Assembly (NCBI RefSeq): GCF_002865645.1
Contig: NW_020194519.1
Span: 431,542-495,541 of the forward strand
DNA: 64,000 nucleotides
Origin: Hyaloscypha bicolor E
Taxonomy: Eukaryota > Ascomycota > Leotiomycetes > Helotiales > Hyaloscyphaceae
Direction: 5' to 3'
Numbering within the stretch: the first letter of the stretch is position 1; each line of letters opens with the position of its first letter. The notes under the pieces are model-generated. The model made no database searches, had not been told where the DNA came from, and was given only the letters and a program-made list of their open reading frames with translations. The position numbers were made by a program, and so were the translations under genes. Positions 46,319 to 58,674 of this stretch are shown piece after piece.

Positions 46319-46873
46319 ACAATCAAACTTTGCATGGATGTCAGGGTGAAGTTATCCTCCATCTATGCACACCTCTTCATGGTTGCCCCTGGGTCTCCCA
46401 AGCCTCAAGCCATCCTCCCCATTTCAGACATCGGATGCTTGTGTTTGCACCAGTCCTGTATTGATTCTTGTTTTGGCCGTTTTGACCGTTGACACTGCCT
46501 GCAGGTCTACTTTCCGATAAGCCACATATCGCGAGAACAAAGAGGAGGATCCAGGGGGGCACGCGTAATTTGAAGCCGTGAGGAACAAGCGCAGGGCTCA
46601 CTCGGTCAGTGACCGCGATATCGAACCCCATGGCATTCATGCGGCGTGAGCAAGTGGGAAGTTATCTGAGGCTGAGCGCTTTCACTCCATCATCCATCGT
46701 TCAAGCTTCACTTGTACCTTCATCCATCATGACTGAACTGTGACTTCACATCACCACATTCGTTTACACGCTGAACTCCAGCACACACTCATTTTGACCT
46801 TTGGTCACTTATATTCTTTTCAAAAGTTTGTTTATTGTATTCATTACATGCACCACTCACTATTACCGCAAAG
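46319..46873. other. Promoter region of the GT2 gene
   Basis: No gene is seen between the hAT element and the glycosyltransferase. A minus-strand frame at 46377-46640 has no supporting features. The hAT insertion lies about 0.55 kb upstream of the GT2 start codon and could affect its expression, which is inference. Confidence 0.5.
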
Positions 46874-49696
46874 ATGGGGTTCAAGAACTATTTTCAAACC
46901 ACTGTCCCTGCCCCAGCCTCACATGCTATGGTCGAGACTGAGAAATTCCATGGAGCACTTCCCGGTAGGCTCGCACCGATAGATTCAGATGCAGCGTCAC
47001 TTTCCCCATCACCTTCCACACATTCAAGGCCTTCAAGTCGAGCCGCAGAAGAAGAACGTCTGGTGGACGACATCAAGCATCAAGTCGTCCTCAACCATCT
47101 CTACCAACACCAATGTAGCTCTCTCTGGATCCGCGATTATAATGATAACATTGAAGGAGCTATGGTAAGGAGGAAAAAGAACGACTACCTATTCAAACCT
47201 CAAGCGCTGGAAACTTCGGCTTTTGCGAGAGCAATGACGGCGTTGAACGTTCAAGTAAGAACCACTTTCTTTTCGGCGTCAATATCTCAGCCACGCAACG
47301 CCTTTCCCCACAACATCAAAACAAGCCACTAACACTATGAAACCTCAAAGGCAGCAATGACCGTATCATCTGGTGTCATTGAACCCTTCCTAAACTGGAA
47401 CCTTGATGCCGCCGATGTACCTTTACTCAACGGACTTCGCATCCAAATCGTTCCAACGTTCGAAGATTTGTATCGAGCCAGACGCCATCAATATGCAGCT
47501 TTCATTGCCGCAGAGGCTCTTCTAGTAGTGTGGGATGATGAACCTACTCACCTACTGCAACGAGCAAGAACCATTGAAGCTGGATTGTTGGACTTCGTCT
47601 GGAAGGCTGCAAATGATAATGACGATCAAACAGAAAAAGGTGTCCCTGGCTCAAATTCATCTGAATTTGAGCTTGATGAGGAAACTGGTTTGATGGGGAG
47701 CAAGGATCGCCCGATATTATTGTACAACTGCTTCTTGGTTGCGTGCAGTTTGTGCCTGTTGACAGTTTTGATCGGTCTGGGTTATGTAAAGATTGCAGAC
47801 GAGCTTGCGGAACTGCACAAGTGGACATCTCTGGTCTTCATAATCATGACGCCCGTCAATGCATTCCTCACGTTGGTAAGTCAGAACTCATTCTCGAAAT
47901 GTACCGTTGCTTATGAAACATCAGTTCTTCTCCTCAGTCATCATCTCCGCCATTGCCCAAATCATCGGCCCCATCCAACACCTCACCAAAAACTCAAAAT
48001 ACTTCTCCGCTGTCCCGCCGCCCCGGCTCTCGGCCGACAATCCCCCACACATCACCATTCAATGCCCCGTCTACAAAGAAGGACTTGACTCCGTGATCGC
48101 ACCCACAGTCCGGTCGATCAAAAAGGCCATCTCCACCTACGAGCTGCAAGGCGGCACAGCAAACATCTTCATCAACGACGACGGCCTGCAACTTATCTCC
48201 GCTGAGGACCGCCAAGCACGCACCGAGTTCTACGCCGACCATAACATCGGCTGGACCGCTCGTCCAGGACACAACGTCGATGGTTTCCAGCGCAAAGGAA
48301 AGTTCAAGAAAGCTTCCAACATGAACTACGGTATGAGGATCTCGAATGAGGTCGAAGAGGCACTGCAGCTGGTCGATCGTCCTGCCGACTGGACGCAAGC
48401 AGATGAAGGATACGCTTACGAACGATGCCTCAAAGCTGTTCTCGCGAAAGACGGTCGTGCGTGGGCTGACGGGAACATTCGGATCGGTGACTACATTCTC
48501 ATTATTGACTCCGATACCCGTGTTCCCGAAGACTGTCTCCTCGATGCGGCGTCGGAGATGGAGCTTTCCCCAAGAGTGGCGATCATCCAGTTCAGCAGCG
48601 GTGTGATGCAAGTAGCGCACAATTACTTCGAGAACGGGATTACCTTCTTCACGAACTTGATTTACACCGCTATCCGTTTCGGTGTTGCGTCCGGCGATGT
48701 GGCGCCTTTCGTCGGCCACAATGCGATTTTACGCTGGAGTGCGATCCAAGAAGTCTCGTTCAAGGAAGATGGCGTTGAGAAATACTGGAGCGAGTCTCAC
48801 GTATCCGAAGATTTCGACATGGCGCTACGACTCCAGGTCTGGGGCTATGTCGTACGGATGGCGGCTTGGGCCGGTGATGGGTTCAAAGAAGGAGTGTCTC
48901 TCACGGTTTACGACGAGCTTACGAGATGGGAGAAATACGCTTATGGGTGCAACGAACTCGTGTTTCATCCTGTCAAGTACTGGCTGACGAAAGGTCCAAT
49001 CACTCCTCTGTTTCGACGGTTCCTGGTCTCGGGGATGCCAATTGGGAGTAAGATCAACATCATCTCGTATATCGGGACGTACTATGCAATCGGAGCAGCC
49101 TGGATCATGACGCTGTCGAATTACATTGCCGTTGGGCTGTATAACGGCTTCCTCGACAAGTGGTATGTGGAGAGTTGGCAGATATGGATAAGTATCATTA
49201 TGGTCTTCACCGTTGCCGGCAATGTCTCGCTGGCAATCCAACGACACAGGACGAGCGAGAAGAACTTCGTCTATTCCCGTACGTTTCCCTATCACCTTTT
49301 TTACGCCACCAAACTAACCATCTTGATACAGTGATCGAAAACTTCAAATGGTGCCTTATGTTCGTCGTCTTCTTCGGCGGCATGTCCCTTCACATTTCCC
49401 AAGCGCTCCTCTGCCACATGTTCAGCATCGACATGTCGTGGGGCGCCACGGCCAAGGAAGTCGAGTTCTCCAACTTCTTCATCGAGATCCCAAAGGTCGC
49501 GAAGACCTTCAAGTACACCATTTCGCTGAGCTTTTTGACGATTGCCGCGATGGTGATTATGGCGAAAGCGGGGTTCATCCCGTGGAGTTGGAATATTGAT
49601 CAGTTTGTGGCAATCTTTCCGCTAGCTATGCTGTGTGGGTGTCATTTGATGTTGCCGGTGGCGCTGAATCCGGGGTTGATGACTTTCTCGTGGTAG
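46874..49696 (+). CDS. Family 2 glycosyltransferase, membrane polysaccharide synthase type
   Basis: Exons 46874-47254, 47351-47875, 47925-49278 and 49332-49696 (96-, 49- and 53-nt introns) give 874 residues. The N-terminal 200-odd residues are cytoplasmic and Ser-rich, and two membrane helices follow (YNCFLVACSLCLLTVLIGLGY; WTSLVFIIMTPVNAFLTL). The GT2 domain begins ITIQCPVYKEGLDSVIAPTVRSI and has FINDDG, the DxD-type LIIDSDTRVP, the acidic SEDFDMALRL and the TRWEKYAYG region in the position of the usual Q/RxxRW motif. A multi-helix C-terminus completes the channel-like fold. It resembles the fungal GT2 proteins reported to be needed for hyphal growth on solid surfaces in Zymoseptoria and Fusarium; that orthology is from memory and untested. 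The product polysaccharide is unknown. The first in-frame ATG is 46874. Confidence 0.9.
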
Positions 49697-50413
49697 ACAG
49701 GGGGAGGAGGGGGAGGGTTCTTTACTGTCGTTACATTGAGAGGATGGTCTTTATGAGGGCGTTTGAAGGGAGGAGGGTAGATGGTTTAGATAGATACCGC
49801 AAGTAGAGTTAATGCAATCATAATGTCACTAAAAAAACCCGATTTCTAGAAAATGCATGTTATCTTCTATTGTGAATAGTTTTGCTTAGACTCCTCGTTC
49901 TCTGAGTCCCCCTATTTAGGAAAGTCATTCTCGAATCCGTTCCCGCTGTAGCCGGCCGTCTTCATCAAATTCCTTAGATCAGAGCCTGGGAAAATACAAG
50001 CTCCGGTTCCATTATCTGTTCCTTCGAGGAAGCTGTTGAAGGTTCCGCACAAGAGACAAGTAATTCCCCAAGTTCCGTTCTCCTCCATTTGCGAGTTAAT
50101 AACCTTGAGAAGCTAGACGTGGACGTTGTCAGCTGTTTGGATGTGTGGCAGTGTGAACCCGATGAGTTTGTCGATGGCAAAAGAGGGAGCAAAACACTTA
50201 AAACGTTTTGAGTGATGGGAAATTGGGAGAGAGAAAACCGGTTGAAGGTGGGAAGTTTGCATGCAATATCCCGAGAGGTTTCTTTATTCGCAGTTGAAGG
50301 GATGTGGTTCAGGGACCAATTATCTAATGCCACTTGTGATGGTGATGTGGACAAAGGGATTGCATTTCTTTGAAAGTCGCTGCCGCGATGTGATTTTTTG
50401 TTACGCAGCCTTC
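49697..50413. other. Intergenic region, no gene seen
   Basis: Between the GT2 gene and the inverted-repeat element. A 174-codon minus-strand frame (49974-50498) overlaps the element's left arm and has no domain, so it is not called. Confidence 0.5.
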
Positions 50414-50848
50414 TACGGAGATCGCGGCATAAAGTGACGGGATTATAGGGCATTTCGACACTGAGCCCACTGTAGAGTTCAATGCAGGTGCTGCGCACGC
50501 TATAAGGCCCTATATCTCCAGGCTATGTGCCCTAGAAACACACTATGAGACATTTGCAAGGTTACGAAGATCTTCAAGGGTATTAGCGCTGCTGGCAGAG
50601 CAACTATAGCGCTCGGACACTAAAAGGGCAACTCTTATAGGGCTAATTAGCGAGTAAGCCCTTGTAAATACAGGGGTAAACCCTTGAAAGGTGTGGCACC
50701 CCTTGTCAGAGGCTTATGGCTTGTTTTCAGGGCAGTAGCCTAGAAATACAAGGACTTTTAGCGGCTAAGCTCGCTAGAAACGAGTGCTACAGTGGAGTTT
50801 CAGTACAAAGGCCCTATAATCCCGTCACTTTATGCCGCGATCTCCGTA
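50414..50848. mobile_element. 435-bp MITE-like element with perfect 38-bp inverted ends
   Basis: The outer 38 bp of each end (50414-50451 and 50811-50848) are identical in inverted orientation, beginning TACGGAGATCGCGGCATAAA. Similarity continues inward with mismatches to CCACTGTAG, about 62 bp in all. TA sits at both outer edges. The interior has no coding capacity but contains several CTATAAGGCCC / GGCCCTATA pieces. The right edge is 36 bp before the ATG of the 2EXR pseudogene. Confidence 0.75.
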
Positions 50849-50884
50849 CCCTGTCTCCCACGACTTGATATCTCGACTCTCGCC

Positions 50885-51427
50885 ATGAAGGACGAGCTGG
50901 GGCACAACTTCACCCTCTTCCGAACACTCCCCCGCGAGCTCAGAAACCAAATATGGGCCCACGCCGCTTCCACATTAAGAGCCATACGCTTCTTCCACGC
51001 AAACTACGTTGTTTCTCAACGTAAGCGCACCAAGAACCCAGCGATCCTAGCGACATGCCGCAAATCCTGACCAGAGGGTCTTCGCTATTACACGGCCTGC
51101 AACGCATCGGAAACTGTGAAGTTGGGCAAGCAGATTGTTATTGTGACCCTTGCGGGGCTGGAGAAGCTGGGAGTCTCGGTCCCGTTGTTGGGCGGGGAAA
51201 CTAGAGACAAGATCGCTATGTCTGTGATAGGTATTGCTTGGAAGATGAGCGAGAGCTTGCTTTTCGAGGGATTATCCTCAGCAGATTGCAAAATTTGTCC
51301 ACAGAGCAGATATCTGAGATTATTTTCAAATAGGAGGCGGGCCTTGAGGTTTGGCTTGACCCTTACGCTGCCTACATTGTCAGAATCACTTAGTAGGAGC
51401 ATGCAGAGCAAGGGACTTTCTGGGTGA
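50885..51427 (+). pseudogene. 2EXR-domain-like gene broken by one stop codon
   Basis: From ATG 50885 the frame reads MKDELGHNFTLFRTLPRELRNQIWAHA, the start typical of fungal 2EXR-type proteins (F..LP.ELR..IW). It stops at TGA (51068-51070) in the sequence CRKS*PEGLRYYTAC. Family members have Arg there (C.ESR.E.L..Y), so one C to T change (CGA to TGA) explains it. The same frame stays open afterwards to the stop ending at 51427, for about 180 codons in all. Function of this family is unknown. It is shorter than many relatives and has no visible C-terminal domain. A genuine truncated protein of 61 residues is a less likely alternative. Confidence 0.65.
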
Positions 51428-51940
51428 ATAATTTGGACCCTTTGGAGGTACTTGCGGCTTTCTTCGTCTAGTTAGGGGCATGATTTGGATTTCCAAGGCA
51501 ATAGGAGGTGGTGTGAGAGACTGAAATCAAGGGTGGGAAGGAGCGAGATACTTCGTAGATCAGCAAGTATGCTGCACTGCTGTTCACATTATAGAAGGAA
51601 TGTGAAGAGACTTCGTTATTGAGAGTGACTAGAAATATTCTCCCTTCGTACCAAATGACTCGGTAGAGTTAGTAATTTCCCCCTATTTCAGGGGTTCCAG
51701 CACGTGATCTCGAGAAAACCGGCCTTCGGCAATAACCTTACTGCAACGTCTCGATTCTCTCGATTTTTGGACAACGTCACTTCGAGCTCTCTCCGAACTT
51801 CGCTGCCGACGATGAGATCATACAACACAATGGACTGCATAAGTATAGAGAATTGTTCCCTTCTCTTCTCTCTTGTATCAATTGGTATAGATCTCGATCT
51901 TTTTTTTTAGTATTTCAGTCTTCAATTCTGCTGAATCATC
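51428..51940. other. Intergenic region; promoter of the FMN dehydrogenase gene
   Basis: No gene is supported. The last 60 bases contain TTTTTTTTAG and a pyrimidine-rich leader just before the start codon at 51941. Confidence 0.5.
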
Positions 51941-53302
51941 ATGTCCGACCCCAAGAACCCCAACATCCAGAGCAGAAACACGCCCCAATGGGCGCTCTAC
52001 CAGAGAGAGCTGCTCTGGAAAGATAACACGGGAGAAGTCCCTCCATTTAGTACCGAGCCAGGAGACCTCGAGGACCTCGCCAAGAGGAGCCTGACAATTG
52101 GAGGATGGTACGACTTGAGCCCCTCCCAGTCAACTCCTCTAACAACTTTGCAGGCACTACGCCTCCTCGAACGCAGGACAATCCTACACCCACCTCGCAA
52201 ACCGACAGGCCTTCTACCGCCACCGAATCATCCCGCGCATGCTCGTCGACACAAACACTAGGGACACAAAAACTACGATCTTCGGGCACAAAGTCGGCGC
52301 CCCGATTGGCTTTGCGCCTATTGGCATCAACAAGATCTATAATCCTCTCGGCGAACTACCCGTCGCGAAAGTCGCCAAAGAACTGAATCTACCCTACTGC
52401 TTGTCCACCGCAGGCTCAAATCCGATCGAAGATGTCGGCGCGGCGAACGGAGCCGGGCCGCGATTCTTCCAGCTTTATATGCCGCACGATGACGAGCTTA
52501 CGATTTCGCTTTTGACAAGGGCACATAAGAGCGGATTCTCGGTGTGTATACTGACGCTTGATACGTGGCAGCTGGCGTGGAGGCATCATGATGAGGCGGA
52601 AAGCAATTATGCGTTTTATCATGGCATTGGTGCGGATCTTGGGCTGTCGGATCCGGTATTCCAGAAGCGGATGAAGGAGAAGGGGATTGATCCAAAGAAG
52701 CAGCCGAATGAGGCGGGTGCGATGTGGATTGATAACGTTTGGCATGGAAGAGCGTGGAACTGGGAGAAGATGCCATGGTTGATGGCGCAGTGGAGGAAGA
52801 TTAGTGGGAGCAAACCGTTTTGTTTGAAGGGGATACAGAATGTAGCGGATGCGAGGAAGGCGGTGGAGTTGGGGGTTGATGGGATTGTTGTTAGTAATCA
52901 TGCTGGACGGCAGGTTGATGGAGCTATCGCGAGCTTGGACGCATTGGAGAAGATTGTTGATGGTGAGTTGTGCTTAGAAGCCACTCTCGGTGCCGAAGCT
53001 AATGGAATGCAGCTGTCGGGGACAAGACCTACATCATGTTCGACTCCGGTGTTCGTGGAGCTGCTGATGTCTTCAAGGCGTTGGCACTCGGCGCGAAGTT
53101 TGTCTTTGTAGGCAGACTCTGGGTTTGGGGTTTGAGCATCAAGGGGGAACTTGGTGTCAGACATGTGATGAAGAGTCTGCTGGCGGATTTCGATATCCTC
53201 ATGAACGTTGCAGGCTTCCAGAGCGTGGACCAGATCACGAGGGACAGCATCGAGAGTCTCCCGAGCTCAGCGTCGATGATTGCGGAGAAATCGAGGCTGT
53301 AG
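51941..53302 (+). CDS. FMN-dependent alpha-hydroxyacid dehydrogenase/oxidase, lactate-oxidase-like
   Basis: Exons 51941-52107, 52154-52962 and 53013-53302 (46- and 50-nt introns) give 421 residues. It is a TIM-barrel flavoprotein of the glycolate/lactate oxidase family without an N-terminal cytochrome b5 or heme domain. Recognisable parts are APIGFAPIG (flavin pocket), the substrate-site lysine in CLKGI (K281), the catalytic base His305 in VSNHAGRQVDG, and the phosphate-binding FDSGVRGAADVFKALALGAKFVFVGR. It would oxidise an L-2-hydroxy acid such as lactate, passing electrons to oxygen or another acceptor. The insert around WHGRAWNWEKMPWLMAQW and the overall length recall lactate 2-monooxygenase-like members. 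No peroxisomal targeting tripeptide is evident (ends KSRL, not a good SKL; a weak variant is possible). All key residues appear present. Confidence 0.92.
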
Positions 53303-53880
53303 TGATCAACATATCGAAAAGTGTACGTATGTAAAGATCTTCTGTACTTCTTTGCAGCCATCTAAATACAAGCGTATGGACGGAGAACTGCATCTGTGTG
53401 CGTGCACAGAAACCTTGGTGATATGTGGCACCGTCTGAACTCCGCATGATCAAACGATCATGCAGGCTCTCGAGAATTGTCTCTTGCGGGAGCGTTGGCC
53501 GTACCCGTTCCCCAGATTTCCAAAACTGAGTTGTCTCGGGTCCGCGGAGATTGGTGTCACTGGGACGTAAACACGGTGCAGCACCAGAACGATTCTTCGC
53601 AGGCTGCGTACCTCAAATCCCATCTGTTTCCTCGCAATTCAACGTTCCTTTTAACTCGAGAGTGCTGATCTTCAGTGCAAGGACCGAGATGGCATTTCTT
53701 GTTCCTCGGGGACCCCGTCTGATCGATGGCCCAGATCATGACCTGCCCAGGAGTTCCTTCCCAATCGGGAAGCGAAAATACCACGATGAAATCGTTTCCT
53801 CCTCAATCAATCATCTCTTCTTCTCTCTCTTCCTCATCCCTCTCCTCGATATCACAATCGCCGAATACCTATGTCCATCA
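53303..53880. other. Intergenic region; promoter of the chitinase gene
   Basis: No gene is seen. The chitinase frame is open upstream of 53881 to about 53551, but that extension lacks a signal peptide and has unlikely composition, so the start is placed downstream. A CT-rich tract occupies 53805-53850. Confidence 0.5.
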
Positions 53881-56145
53881 ATGTCCATAATGTTTTCCTC
53901 CTTCACTCATTCATCAATTCGAACAGTCATCATCCTCCTCCTCATCACCACCAGCAGCCACGCCAACCTGTTCCTCCCATCGCTCGTGGTTAACATTACG
54001 CAAAGCGTGCACAAGGCCGTCCTGCACCAGAACCTTGATGTTGCCCCTCCATTTCCGATTCTCGAAGTCGGATTGGAGCACATGATGGGCCAAATGGGCG
54101 CAAACGCGACCAAGGCCGAGAATGATTCCATTGTTGGCATTGTTCTCCGGGAAACATCCCCAAAGGTTACCTCGCTTCAAGTAAGAGACGCGGTTGTGCA
54201 GTGCAGTCCTGGTGTGCCTTGTGTGGATGGGAGCTGCTGCAATTCAGTCAGTACATCACCTCCGATGCGGAGGCAATATGCTGACAATGGACGATAGGAA
54301 GGAAAATGTGGATTCACGCCATACAATTGCCTGAACTCGAGTACAACTACCTGCATTTCTAACTGCGATGCAACGGCTATGTGTGGTGTGGACTCGCTCA
54401 ATGGCACCCTGAAATGTCCCCTCAACATATGCTGCTCGTTCCTTGGTTATTGTGGCGTATGTTAACATCCCCTCTTGTCTTGCAGAATGGAGCTAACCGC
54501 AGTCCAGACTACTGAACTTCACTGTGTCAACTCCGATCCTACACACTTGACCATGCCGTGCCAGCAGGGTTATGGTGACTGCCAAGTTGTTTCTCCTCCT
54601 TCCTGCAGCGCTTCCAAACACACAACCACCAAAGGTCGAAAGGTTGCATATTGGCAATCTGGGTAAGGTGTCCTGGCAGATGCATTGACATAGCGTCTCT
54701 AACATTCTGTAGCAACGTCCGATATCGAACCTGCAACCGAGTCACTCCCTCCAAGATTGACACCGATGGCCTCACACATCTCAATTTTGCATTCGCTTCG
54801 ATTGACCCTACGAACTTCAATATCGTCCCTACAGATCCTGGAGATCTCGCCCTATACTCTCAATTTACTGCACTGAGATCTGCTGTTATGCAAACTTGGA
54901 TTGCAATTGGTGGATTCGATTTCAGTAGTCCTGGCCCAACCCACACGACCTGGTCCGACGTGATCTCCACCTCGGCGAACAGAGCGGCGTTTATTTCTTC
55001 TCTCATTGGCTTCATGACAGAATGGGGTTTCCAAGGTGTTGACATTGATTGGGAATATCCTGCAATTCCTGATCGAGGTGGCAGACCCGAAGATACCCAA
55101 AATCTCGTATATCTGGTCGCCGATATGCGAACAGCATTTGGTACGAAGTTTGGTATCAGTGTTACGCTGTGAGACGACCCCTTTTTTAAACCAGATATTG
55201 CACCAACTGATTCCAGTCCGCCTGACTTTTATTATCTTGAGGGCTTCGACCCTATGTCTATGGAATGTTATGTTGATTTCTTCAACTTCATGGCATATGA
55301 TTTACATGGGCCATGGGAAGCTTCGGATCTGGGCGCTTTTGTTCGGCCTCAAAGCAGCATCATTGATATCGAGAATGACCTCCTACCGGTGTGGTTTGAC
55401 GGATTGAATGCATCGAAGATAAATCTCGGCGTCCCATACTATGGACGAGGATACACTCTGAGTAACAGCTCCTGCACTGATGTCGGATGCCCATACTCTG
55501 GCACCAGTCTGCCGGGTCCTTGCACCGAGAGCCCCGGTGTCTTGTCTCTAAGGGAAATCAAGCAGGTTATCAAAGCGAAGAAATTGACCCCGAAACTGAT
55601 TACCAATGCGATGGTCAAGCAGATTACGTGGGACAACCAGTGGGTCGGGTATGATGATCACGATACGATTGCAATGAAGATGAAATGGGGAGACCAGCAT
55701 TGCCTGGGTGGGACAGCCGTGTGGAGTATCGATTTTTACTCCGGTGCTGGCAGGTGAGGGCCTCTCCATCAAATCCTGTTTAGTGCGTGCTAATCGGGAA
55801 ATTTCCAGCGGAGACAATTCGATCACCACCAGCACGAAAGGATCCTGCGGTGCCTCCCATTCGACATCTTGCATGGAGTCGACTTTCGGCAACTGCTGTT
55901 CGGAGCAAGGGTGGTGTGGATCGTCCTCCGCATACTGTTCTGTCAACAATGGCTGTCAGACTGCTTTCGGCACTTGCACTGCAGAAGATATCTCCATTAG
56001 TGGAGATGGCAGCTGCGGAAATGGCAAGACGTGTCAAAGCAGCTCTTTTGGCAATTGCTGCTCCAGTCATGGATGGTGTGGCTCGTCTAACGACTATTGT
56101 TTGGCTGCAAATGGATGCCAGAGTGCTTTTGGGAGCTGTTCTTAG
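53881..56145 (+). CDS. GH18 chitinase with N- and C-terminal chitin-binding (CBM18) domains
   Basis: Six exons, 53881-54246, 54298-54456, 54508-54662, 54713-55168, 55217-55753 and 55809-56145 (introns 48-55 nt), give 669 residues. The signal peptide is within MSIMFSSFTHSSIRTVIILLLITTSSHA; ATG 53890 is an equally possible start. The N-terminal part has a cysteine-rich chitin-binding region (VPCVDGSCCNSEGKCGFTPYNC ... CCSFLGYCGTTELHC). The GH18 barrel starts at KVAYWQSGN, with the GFQGVDIDWEYP active site (D337, D339, E341 intact). FNFMAYDLHG and the late WSIDFY strand are also present. Two CBM18 copies close the protein (C..G..CCS..GWCGSS..YC). The order of modules recalls the killer-toxin-like subgroup C chitinases. 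Roles could be wall remodelling or attack on other fungi; expression data would be needed to tell. Confidence 0.92.
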
Positions 56146-58674
56146 GCTTGCTATGGGTATGCTTGGCTTTGCTGAGAAGATTATTGGCTGAGTTTGCTGT
56201 GATGACATGGAAGTATGATGAAAAGTGAGGAAGAAATGAGAATGAAACAGATTTGCATGATTGAGCCACCGCGTTCATTCTTCGGGCTCGGACACCCTTC
56301 CAAACCACTACCTGAAAATTAGGGTCATAACAGTCAAACACTCATCCGAACATCGTGGTGGGCATTTGATGCCACGGGGCCGCGAACTATGACACTCTTC
56401 TGAGCCAAGTGGCTCCGAACATTTTCATGTATTCTGTCACCGAGTCCGAGGAGTCTCGAATGTGGTTGGTAGGTGTGTTCTCATGTTTTCTATTGTTGTC
56501 GCCTTAGAATTTTTCTGTCATTTTTCCTTGAATCAAGTGGGGATGAAGATTTCCATTTGGTTTAGAAGATGGTAGGAGGCCCCCATTTTATCTCGAAGTT
56601 GGGATCGCTTGTTTGGGTCATAGAACCTGTACGGTAGTGGTGAGTAAGGTTTCTCACACCACTCGAGGAGTTTTCTTTCAAGAATTGAATTCGCTCCACG
56701 TGTACAGCTTCCTGAGTCAGGCAGGGAGACTCTTATTTACGTCTCGGAAAACCACTGAAACTTGAGTTCAGCGCACTCTGTGGATTAGTGATTCCTCCTC
56801 ACATGGCTACCAATATGCTGCCCACCAATACACTTCCCCTGTTTTGTCTCGGTCGCGTTCGCGGTTAGACCTCTCTCTATTGCAGAGCTTAAGTCGATTT
56901 AATTTCACTTTCTCTTCTGTCGTCAATTTCAAGAGAAGAGTTGGGAAGACGATTCAGATGAAGTCGGAGGAGTAGCTTTGACCTTCCATCTCTCTTCAGA
57001 ATTAAGATTGGATTCCAGGGCCATTCCCGGCACTTCTTGTTCTCAGGTTCGTAGTGCTGACCGTGCTTCTGAAGCTCAAGAGTAGATCGGTACTCTTTAT
57101 CTGCATTGAGCATTGCTCGCAGGGTGATTGTGGGTTACCTGAATGGCAGTCATATCTTTTCAGCAGCTATAGGGGTTTATATGTGTCTGGCACAGTCATT
57201 GCCTCCTCCTTGGTACACCCTATTTATTATTGGGATTCACTCTGTTTCGATTAAGAATGGTGTGTTAAATCGATAAAAATTCGCCCATTGAGACCCGATA
57301 AAGGAAAATATCACCAGAACGAGCAAAGGAACAGGAGATTTTCCCGAAAAGGTTCTAGTAGGGATGTATCGATTACTTCTGTTCGCTGAGTTGTGGCGTT
57401 ATGAGGTGGCTCGAGCTAGCCTGGAAATAGCTTGGAAGTGGCCATGAGGTGGAGATTACTAGGCTCTGGAAGAGAGCCGGCGGCTGGCTCCTTGCTGTCA
57501 TGTGGAGAGTGGTTGTTAATTCTAAGAAAAGAGTTGGGAAGATGGGTCAAATGAGCCCTAGTGCCACAATAAAGTACAGATCTATCGCGCAAGTCTCAAA
57601 GTCGGGTTTAGGTTTCAAGACCATAATGCACCGCTTGAAAGGTTCATTTTGTTTTATTTGCGCGTATAGAAATACTCTCCACCCTGTGGTTGGGTTTTGG
57701 CTTCTTTTCTACGTCTCAACGAAGTTGGTTCTTCGCGAGCATGCCTATGTATGCGCAGCAGCGCAGCTATAGCTCTTGTAGCCGCTTTGAAAAGTGTATG
57801 AGAAATTTCGAAAAGGAGCGGACGGGTATGGAAATGTATTTGAGGAAGTTGAGTGCAGCTAGTTAGAGGGGGTAGAGTAACAAGCAACTTTCTTAACTGG
57901 ATGCAAATATGCGTGGTTGTTATTCGTTTTAGTGGTAGTGAAAGGTGATTTGATTGAATAGAACACGACAGTAATTCAGTGAACGCATTTCACCTTGGTG
58001 CTGGGCTTAGCACACATTCCCTTCTGCGGTTTTAGGAGATCAAGGCCGGTATAAAACATGCCTCCGGGTGGAAGGTTGACAGCCACCGAAATTCAACATC
58101 CTCCAAGCTGTACAAAAAATTCTGTGCTTGCCCAACCCAAGGCCCCCCCAGCTCCAAGCCACGGTTTTGCCATCTCACAAGTTCGACTTACACTGTAAAC
58201 TTACACGCGCTCCTGTTGGGAGAAATTACGCACATACGTTTTCGTAATTGTGCGTAGTCGTTGTCACTTGGAATCTTGTTGTCATTTCTGAAAGACTGAA
58301 ACTTTCGGATCAAGAGATGAGATGAAGTTCTGGAAGCTCTAAATTGCACTGGGACGTCGAGAAGCGGTAATTGAATCTCAGACTGAAGCTTCGTCCTGGG
58401 CTGGGGGATTGGAACTTGTCATAGTGCTCCTTTAAACCTTGAAAACTTCTACCTGACGTTTCCTAGACTCTGAGAAGTCTTCAACCCCTTTTAAGGATGG
58501 TTTTGTACCATATGCATCAGCCTCGGCCACTATGGCTGATGTGTATATTACAAAGTTCCTTTTGTCAGAGACATAATAAAGTGTTTGGCTTCTCAAGTGG
58601 GTCATCTGGGTTCCTGGGAGCACCTGACGGCGTATTTAGAAGTGATAAAATTTCGACTATGCCAAACATGCAAT
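56146..58674. other. 2.5-kb intergenic region, no gene seen
   Basis: No coding frame with start, splice or domain support was found on either strand. A GAGTTGGGAAGA motif recurs at about 56936 and 57530, a possible decayed repeat. Short frames (56889-57254; 57449-57887; 58432-58703) are unsupported. Confidence 0.5.

Noticed and set aside
49974..50498. 174-codon minus-strand frame
   Set aside because: Runs into the arm of the inverted-repeat element at 50414 and has no recognisable domain.
53551..53880. N-terminal extension of the chitinase frame
   Set aside because: Would bury the signal peptide more than 100 residues in; the start at 53881 or 53890 is better.
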